From Phycisphaerales bacterium (GTDB lineage: Bacteria; Planctomycetota; Phycisphaerae; Phycisphaerales; UBA1924): a DNA stretch of 6,788 nucleotides. The translations under genes were made by a program, and so were the position numbers. The notes beneath the pieces were generated by a model. That model was given only the letters and a program-made list of their open reading frames with translations, was not told the DNA's origin and did no database searches. Location: positions 1 through 6,788 of the forward strand of contig JALSHW010000316.1 of NCBI GenBank assembly GCA_026982035.1, in the 5' to 3' direction. Within the stretch, counting starts at the first letter, position 1. Each line of letters opens with the position of its first letter. Shown piece by piece: positions 1 through 3,815 of the stretch.

Positions 1-441
1 GGCCCAATACTCGATCTGCCCGCTCCCCAACTGCGTGCCTATCCACCCGAGACGGTGATTGCTGAGAAACTCGATGCCATCGTTGTGCGTGGTATGGCCA
101 ATAGCCGAATGAAGGATTACTACGATCTCTGGACACTGAGTCGAACGATGCCTTTCTCGCTCGGTGTATTGCAAGAAGCGGTGGAGGCCACCATGCAACG
201 ACGGGGAACACCTCTGCCATCATCGCTTCCCATCGGGTTGGCTGATGACTTTGCAGGAGACGATGCCAAACAACGGCAATGGGCTGCGTTCATCCGCAAG
301 ATGGGCGATGGTCATGAGACGCCAATGCTGGATGAAGTTGTGGAACAGATTCGATTGTTCCTTGAACCAGTTATTTTGCTGGAGGACTCTTTGGGCAGGG
401 AAGTCTGGCAGCCGGGTGGGCCATGGATGCCAATAAGTTGA
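1..441 (+). CDS. AbiEii/AbiGii-family nucleotidyltransferase toxin, C-terminal part (5' end outside window)
   Basis: Frame 1 is open from the first base to the TGA at 439-441, giving 146 visible residues. The visible residues 15-43 carry the family hallmark: PPETVIAEKLDA, then VRGMANSRMKDYYDLW, where the Lys-Asp and Asp-Leu pairs (visible residues 38-39 and 42-43) match the conserved C-terminal K-D-x-x-D-L motif of AbiEii (DUF1814) proteins. Family members are usually around 300 residues, so roughly half is missing, including the N-terminal GS and DxD catalytic motifs. AbiEii is the toxin of the type IV AbiE toxin-antitoxin/abortive-infection system. It is a cytosolic nucleotidyltransferase normally encoded just downstream of an AbiEi antitoxin, which here would lie before base 1. 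The GTG at 55 is internal to the conserved motif and is not the true start. Whether the full gene is intact cannot be judged. Confidence 0.88.
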   Translation, partial: GPILDLPAPQLRAYPPETVIAEKLDAIVVRGMANSRMKDYYDLWTLSRTMPFSLGVLQEAVEATMQRRGTPLPSSLPIGLADDFAGDDAKQRQWAAFIRKMGDGHETPMLDEVVEQIRLFLEPVILLEDSLGREVWQPGGPWMPIS

Positions 442-474
442 ACCTGTGAAGTTGTCTCTCTGACACTGACAGAA

Positions 475-529
475 CTGACACAACCCCGATTGCAGCTCGT
501 CAGTGGTGGGGCAGCGGGGGTTGTGTCAG
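475..529. repeat. 13-bp perfect inverted repeat with 29-nt spacer, 33 bp after the AbiEii stop
   Basis: Arms CTGACACAACCCC (475-487) and GGGGTTGTGTCAG (517-529) are exact reverse complements. The right arm also has a 9-bp alternative partner: GTGTCAGAG (523-531) pairs with CTCTGACAC (458-466). CTGAC occurs three times on the left side (460, 466, 475). No T-run follows, so it does not look like a standard intrinsic terminator, although the position after the toxin gene would suit one. Confidence 0.6.
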
Positions 530-643
530 AGGCAGAGACCGATTAGGTACTCCCGGGCGATGCCATGCCTGTGACGCACGCGGGAACAGCACCCAATATG
601 GACAGACTTTCTTTCGCCTGTCCTGTCCGGTTGCGAGGATCGC

Positions 644-706
644 CCGTGTGGCCGATCTGCCTCGGCTGGCACCACCACTCGAATGTACTGCCCAATCGCC
701 ACACGG
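644..706 (+). repeat. Bulged 12-bp inverted repeat with nested hairpin
   Basis: CCGTGTGGC (644-652) pairs with GCCACACGG (698-706). After a bulged C at 653, GAT (654-656) pairs with ATC (695-697). The 38-nt loop contains TGCC (658-661) opposite GGCA (668-671) with a 6-nt loop. It ends 4 bases before the start of the 25-bp hairpin, so the two helices would stack side by side if transcribed. Confidence 0.5.
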
Positions 707-710
707 CCCA

Positions 711-784
711 ACGAGCCGCGACCGTGGGGGAGTGGTCTTCATCGCATCAACCAAGTCAGCCGCTCCCTCACGGTTGCGGCTCGT
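711..784 (+). ncRNA. 25-bp stem-loop upstream of the methyltransferase gene (structured RNA element, family unknown)
   Basis: Bases 711-735 pair with 760-784 without a single mismatch or bulge when read as + strand RNA: 22 Watson-Crick pairs plus G720-U775, G727-U768 and U733-G762. A further U736-G759 wobble can be added. The loop is about 24 nt. On the opposite strand the same positions would be A-C mismatches, so the pattern favours a + strand transcript. The stem ends 39 bases before the methyltransferase ATG and does not cover its ribosome binding site. There is no U-tract after it, so a terminator is unlikely. It could be a leader structure, an RNase III target, part of a non-coding RNA, or the footprint of a palindromic mobile repeat. 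Confidence 0.5.
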
Positions 785-810
785 CAGATTTCAATCCCAT
801 CACCACACAC

Positions 811-815
811 GGAGG
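811..815 (+). promoter_or_regulatory. Ribosome binding site GGAGG for the ParB-methyltransferase gene
   Basis: GGAGG lies 8 nt before the ATG at 824. It settles the start: the same frame is open back to an ATG at 683, but that codon lacks such a site, the extra 47 residues do not resemble the family, and they would run through the hairpin region. Confidence 0.8.
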
Positions 816-823
816 CACACGCC

Positions 824-2254
824 ATGAAAGTTGTCCAGAAGAACATCAATGAAATCACGCCATACGAAAACAACCCACGCCAGAACGATGACGCCGTCAC
901 GGCCGTCGCTGAATCGATTCGGCAGTTCGGATTTCGCCAGCCGATCGTCGTCGATGAAGACGGCGTGATTATTTGCGGGCACACGCGGTTCAAGGCGGCC
1001 CAGTTGCTCGAGCTCAAGCGGGTGCCCGTGCATGTCGCCACCGACCTGACACCGGAGCAGATCCGGGCGTACCGGATCGCCGACAACAAAACCGGCGAAC
1101 TGGCGACTTGGGACATGGACCTGCTGCCGATCGAGATCGCGGAACTTCAAAAAGCCGGGATCGATTGGTCGCTGCTAGGGTTTGATGACGACGATTTGGC
1201 TCGGATCATGGCGGGCGAGGAGGGCGTGGCTGAAGGATTGACCGATCCCGACGATGTGCCTGAGCCACCGGATGATCCGATTACGCAGCCGGGTGATCTG
1301 TGGGTGCTGGGGAATCATCGGCTGCTGTGTGGCGATTCGTCGAGTGCCGACGATCTGGATCGGTTGCTCGATGGCAGCACCATCGACATGGTGAATACGG
1401 ACCCGCCATACAATGTGAAGTTTGAGCCGCGATCGAACAACGCCATCGCTGCGGGCAACTCGTCGTTTGCTCCGAAGCCAAAGCTGCGTGATTCAGACTA
1501 CAACTACGCAACAGATCGCATTGATCTAGACGAGTACCAAAAGAAGCACCACCAGAAGTTCGACCTCGCTCGGCATCCCGAGAAGGCCAGGCCAACGCAC
1601 GCCAAGATGCGGGCCAAAGATCGGCCGCTCGAAAACGACTTCATGACAGACGAAGCGTTCGACACGATATTGCTGGAGTGGTTCGGCAACATCGGTCGTG
1701 TGCTCAAGCCGGGCGGCTCGTTCTACATCTGGGGTGGGTACGCCAACCTCGGCAACTACCCCGCTCCGCTCAAAACCTGCGAACTCTACTTCAGCCAGGG
1801 GATCGTGTGGGACAAACAGCATCCGGTGCTCACCCGCAAAGACTTCATGGGCGCGTTCGAGATCTGCTTCTACGGGTGGCGTGAAGGGGCCGGGCACAAG
1901 TTCTTCGGACCGACAAACGCCAAAGACCTCTGGCATGTCAAGAAGGTCAATCCGCAAAGCATGGTGCATCTGACCGAGAAACCCGTCGAACTGGCGGTGC
2001 GATCGGTCCAGTATTCATCCCGCCCGGGTGAGAATGTGCTCGATCTCTTCGGCGGCTCGGGTTCAACACTCATCGCCTGCGAGCAGACGGATCGCCATGC
2101 TTACCTGATGGAGATCGACCCGGCGTACTGCGATGTGATCGTCCAGCGTTGGGAAGAGTTTACTGGCGGGAAAGCGGAGCGGGTGGCAGCGAACGCTGAC
2201 GCCGGAGAAACAGCCCCGACGGTTGCCGAGGCTGAAGAAGGGGGCGGAGGATGA
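824..2254 (+). CDS. ParB-like nuclease domain / beta-class DNA N6-adenine methyltransferase fusion
   Basis: The protein has 476 residues. Residues 1-100 are a ParB/Srx-type N-terminal domain: NPRQND near 17-22, then GVIICGHTRFKAA at 47-59 with the conserved G-H-T-R box. The methyltransferase follows. TDPPYNV (DPPY at 193-196) is catalytic motif IV, LKPGGSFYIW is at 294-303, HLTEKPVEL at 382-390 matches motif X, DLFGGSGST at 407-415 is the SAM-binding motif I, and LMEIDPAYC at 428-436 is motif II. Motif IV before motif I defines the beta class, and DPPY usually means adenine N6 methylation. Residues 200-270, basic and rich in His and Lys, sit where a target-recognition region is expected. The last 25 residues are Ala/Glu/Gly-rich and probably disordered. 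No cognate restriction enzyme is visible, so it is best seen as a solitary or phage-type modification enzyme. It faces the HARE-HTH gene end to end. Confidence 0.93.
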   Translation: MKVVQKNINEITPYENNPRQNDDAVTAVAESIRQFGFRQPIVVDEDGVIICGHTRFKAAQLLELKRVPVHVATDLTPEQIRAYRIADNKTGELATWDMDLLPIEIAELQKAGIDWSLLGFDDDDLARIMAGEEGVAEGLTDPDDVPEPPDDPITQPGDLWVLGNHRLLCGDSSSADDLDRLLDGSTIDMVNTDPPYNVKFEPRSNNAIAAGNSSFAPKPKLRDSDYNYATDRIDLDEYQKKHHQKFDLARHPEKARPTHAKMRAKDRPLENDFMTDEAFDTILLEWFGNIGRVLKPGGSFYIWGGYANLGNYPAPLKTCELYFSQGIVWDKQHPVLTRKDFMGAFEICFYGWREGAGHKFFGPTNAKDLWHVKKVNPQSMVHLTEKPVELAVRSVQYSSRPGENVLDLFGGSGSTLIACEQTDRHAYLMEIDPAYCDVIVQRWEEFTGGKAERVAANADAGETAPTVAEAEEGGGG

Positions 2255-2259
2255 TTCGT

Positions 2260-2661
2260 CTACTTGTTCGCCGCGAAGAGTCCGCGATCTGTTTTGATGA
2301 ACCGGCTGTCCTTCCCCTTCTTGGCGATCTCGCGGATCATGGCCGCGTAGAGCGTGGCGTGCGGGGTCTTGCCGGTAGTTTGCCAGCCCGCGGTGATGGC
2401 GCGTTCGGCGATGGCCTTGGCTTGCAGCGGCTCCTTCGAATCGGCGAGAACCTTGGCGGCCAGGTCGAGGCCGGATACCTGCTTCGGCTTGGGCGCGTCA
2501 TTGGGCCGTGTCGCGTTCTTGGCGGGCTTGGCCTTGGTGCTTGCCTTGGGCGTGACTTTGGCGACAGTCGCGGGCGTGTTGGCCCGTGCGGGCTTCTTCG
2601 GAGTCGTCTTGCTGGCGGTCTTCTTGGTCGTGGTCTTCTTCGTGATTGTTTTCGTCGTCAT
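2260..2661 (-). CDS. HARE-HTH winged-helix protein with H1-like lysine/threonine-rich tail
   Basis: The protein has 133 residues. Residues 1-61 are a low-complexity tail with 15 Lys, 15 Thr, many Ala and Pro, and one acidic residue, resembling histone H1 or bacterial H1-like tails that bind DNA without sequence preference. Residues 63-131 match the HARE-HTH fold: GLDLAAKVLADS, EPLQAKAIAERAI, GKTPHATLYAAMIREI, and the closing strand FIKTDRGLFA. This domain also occurs in RNA polymerase delta, ASXL proteins and restriction enzymes. The start ATG is preceded by AAAGGA (bases 2668-2673) with a 6-nt gap. It lies 33 bp after the zinc-ribbon gene on the same strand, so the two are probably one transcript. 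Its stop is 5 bp from the methyltransferase stop. The likely role is a nucleoid or modified-DNA-binding protein; the exact function is not shown by the sequence. Confidence 0.85.
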   Translation of the reverse strand: MTTKTITKKTTTKKTASKTTPKKPARANTPATVAKVTPKASTKAKPAKNATRPNDAPKPKQVSGLDLAAKVLADSKEPLQAKAIAERAITAGWQTTGKTPHATLYAAMIREIAKKGKDSRFIKTDRGLFAANK

Positions 2662-2694
2662 GGCATGTCCTTTCGTGGTGAATGTGTGAACCGT

Positions 2695-3210
2695 TTACGC
2701 GCGGTTCTCGATGATCGCCCACTTGGAGCGGATTGGTTCGTATTGGGTTGGGAAGACCTCGTGGCCTCGGCGTTCGATCGCTTCGATCAAGCGGCTGTTG
2801 AGCTCGCCGGTGTTGACCCGGTACTCGGTGAAGGCCTCTGCCATTTCGTTGGCGGCGTTTCGATCGCTCCCGCGCGTCACAAGGCGTTCGAGTTCGTTGG
2901 CCTTCTTGCCCATCGCCATGTTGAGCTCGATGTACTTGGCCGCGGCCGCGTTGAGCAGGTCGGCGATCTGGCGTTGGAGAGAAGCGATCTCGCGGATGTC
3001 GTCGTTGATCGGGCTTCGTGACGGAACATAGTCTTGATCTTGGTCGAGTTGGGTGACGGTGTAGTTGGTGCCGCAGGTTTGGCATGCTACCGATTCGCCG
3101 TCGTCGTCGCAGACAAGGTGATCCATCTCGCGTTGGCTGCATTTCGGGCAGGCAAAGCATGGGGGAACAAGTTCCGCGTGGTCGCTGGTCGGGGTGTGGT
3201 TGGTCGTCAT
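2695..3210 (-). CDS. Zinc-ribbon protein with helical C-terminal region, function unknown
   Basis: The protein has 171 residues. Six cysteines lie within residues 18-46 (C18, C21, C24, C34, C43, C46). CPKC (21-24) and CQTC (43-46) form the two knuckles of a probable zinc ribbon, with C18 and C34 extra. From about residue 66 to 150 the sequence reads as two or three amphipathic helices (DIREIASLQRQIADLLNAAA; MGKKANELERLV; EMAEAFTEYRVN), suggesting a coiled-coil or helical bundle. No enzymatic motif, signal peptide or membrane segment is visible. The start ATG is preceded by CGGAGAA (bases 3218-3224), about 7 nt away. Its first residues (Met-Thr-Thr) are the same as those of the next gene. It is the first gene of the - strand pair with the HARE-HTH gene, which suggests a shared DNA-related task. 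I do not recognise the family. Confidence 0.8.
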   Translation of the reverse strand: MTTNHTPTSDHAELVPPCFACPKCSQREMDHLVCDDDGESVACQTCGTNYTVTQLDQDQDYVPSRSPINDDIREIASLQRQIADLLNAAAAKYIELNMAMGKKANELERLVTRGSDRNAANEMAEAFTEYRVNTGELNSRLIEAIERRGHEVFPTQYEPIRSKWAIIENRA

Positions 3211-3295
3211 GGCTTGGTTCTCCGTTTTTGTTTCTCGGGCAGGCGTGCATTCGCCTTCCGTGTGTCACATGAAGCCATGAAAACGGATGGAATGG

Positions 3296-3311
3296 AAGGC
3301 CATTGGGCCTT
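3296..3311 (+). other. Small GC-rich hairpin upstream of the - strand gene pair, possible terminator
   Basis: AAGGCC (3296-3301) and GGCCTT (3306-3311) form a perfect 6-bp stem with a 4-base loop, followed on the + strand by TATTT (3312 is T, then ATTT). It resembles a weak intrinsic terminator reading rightwards, but no + strand gene ends just before it. Read leftwards, it lies in the region 85 bp upstream of the zinc-ribbon gene, where it could be part of the leader. No convincing -35/-10 pair was found in 3211-3451. Confidence 0.3.
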
Positions 3312-3451
3312 TATTTGCAGATGTTTTCGAGATTCTGGCCAACTCGGGGCGACATGTGGGCAAGTCATGGCGGGAGGTGAGTGAGGACTCCGCTCATACG
3401 CCGACAAATGAGCCGTTAGATACGACCTAGACCGAATCAAACGAACTATCA

Positions 3452-3710
3452 AGGAAGCCCCGTGTCGACAACGGCAGGGAGTTTTCTAGCAAGCGTCTGG
3501 ATCAATGGGCGTATCTCAAAGGCGTGCGACTGGCGTTTAGCAGGCTTGGAAAGCCTACAGACTGAGGCGTTCAACGGGCGGTGCCGAGCGGAGTGTTTGA
3601 ATGAGAATTGGTTCATTGACTTGGCTGATGCCAAGGAAAAAGCCCAGGTATGGAGAATGTACTATAATGCTAATCGATCCCCTTGCGTCTTGGGCAATCT
3701 GGCCAGATAA
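3452..3710 (+). pseudogene. IS3-family transposase (OrfB, rve domain) C-terminal remnant, frameshifted
   Basis: The remnant is read in two frames. Frame 2 (3452-3562) gives RVDNGREFSSKRLDQWAY and then GVRLAFSRLGKPTD before a TGA. Frame 3 (3564-3710) gives EAFNGRCRAECLNENWF, DLADAKEKAQVWRMYYN and LGNLAR. Together they match the IS3 OrfB integrase core from the second catalytic Asp (DNG box) to the end. The frames join if 11 bases, coding for the usual N-A-F-I, are restored between 3562 and 3564. With them the Asp codon at 3467 and the Glu codon at 3564 are separated by exactly 35 residues, the DD(35)E spacing. The usual RPHS near the C-terminus has become RSPC. The first catalytic Asp, OrfA and the terminal repeats are not seen, so the element is dead. 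Confidence 0.85.
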
Positions 3711-3805
3711 AGCATGAAATCTCACCTTCAAGCTGGTACAGAAAAGAGTACAAGCGCATATGTGCCGCGATGATCATTGCCGCAACTCATAATTGTTGGT
3801 TGATT

Positions 3806-3810
3806 GAGGG
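3806..3810 (+). promoter_or_regulatory. Ribosome binding site GAGGG for the helicase gene
   Basis: GAGGG lies 5 nt before the ATG at 3816. An in-frame TGA at 3801-3803 closes the frame just upstream, so 3816 is the first ATG available. This fixes the start with good certainty. No clear promoter is visible between the transposase remnant and this site. Confidence 0.7.
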
Positions 3811-3815
3811 TAACT

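Larger units (their letters stand above)
442..823 (+). other. 382-bp non-coding interval rich in hairpins; leader of the methyltransferase gene or a separate structured RNA
   Basis: No frame on either strand gives a recognisable protein. The interval contains consecutive inverted repeats that cover most of it: 475-487 with 517-529 (13 bp, possibly extended by 454-459 with 534-539); 551-555 with 581-585, enclosing two 3-bp hairpins at 556-564 and 571-579; 600-605 with 618-623 (6 bp); 644-656 with 695-706 (12 bp with one bulged C at 653), whose loop holds a further 4-bp hairpin at 658-671; and 711-735 with 760-784 (25 bp). The last 39 bases (785-823) are unstructured to the eye and carry the ribosome binding site. 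No clear sigma-70 promoter was seen. No known RNA family was recognised. Confidence 0.5.

Noticed and set aside
711..784. Group II intron domain V or intrinsic terminator
   Set aside because: The GAGCCG/CGGCTC ends recall domain V, but the stem and loop are far too long, there is no GAAA loop, and no intron reverse transcriptase is nearby. No T-run follows, so it is not a terminator either.
683..823. Upstream in-frame ATG that would lengthen the methyltransferase by 47 residues
   Set aside because: It lacks a ribosome binding site, the extra residues are not family-like, and they would be encoded across the 25-bp hairpin. The ATG at 824 has GGAGG at the right distance.
565..852. 95-codon + strand frame in the hairpin-rich interval
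   Set aside because: It has no ribosome binding site or recognisable domain, and it overlaps the hairpins and the true methyltransferase start.
2251..3021. 256-codon + strand frame starting in the ATGA overlap with the methyltransferase stop
   Set aside because: It is antisense to the HARE-HTH and zinc-ribbon genes, both of which have recognisable domains and ribosome binding sites. Its product is a low-complexity Gly/Leu/Arg-rich sequence.
2498..3268. 256-codon - strand frame overlapping the same two genes
   Set aside because: The Arg/His/Pro-rich product with no domain is a frame shadow. The real genes lie in another - strand frame.
3663..3668. Perfect TATAAT as a possible -10 box for the helicase gene
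   Set aside because: It codes for conserved Tyr-Asn residues of the transposase remnant. No -35 box lies at 16-18 bp, and it is about 150 bp from the helicase start.
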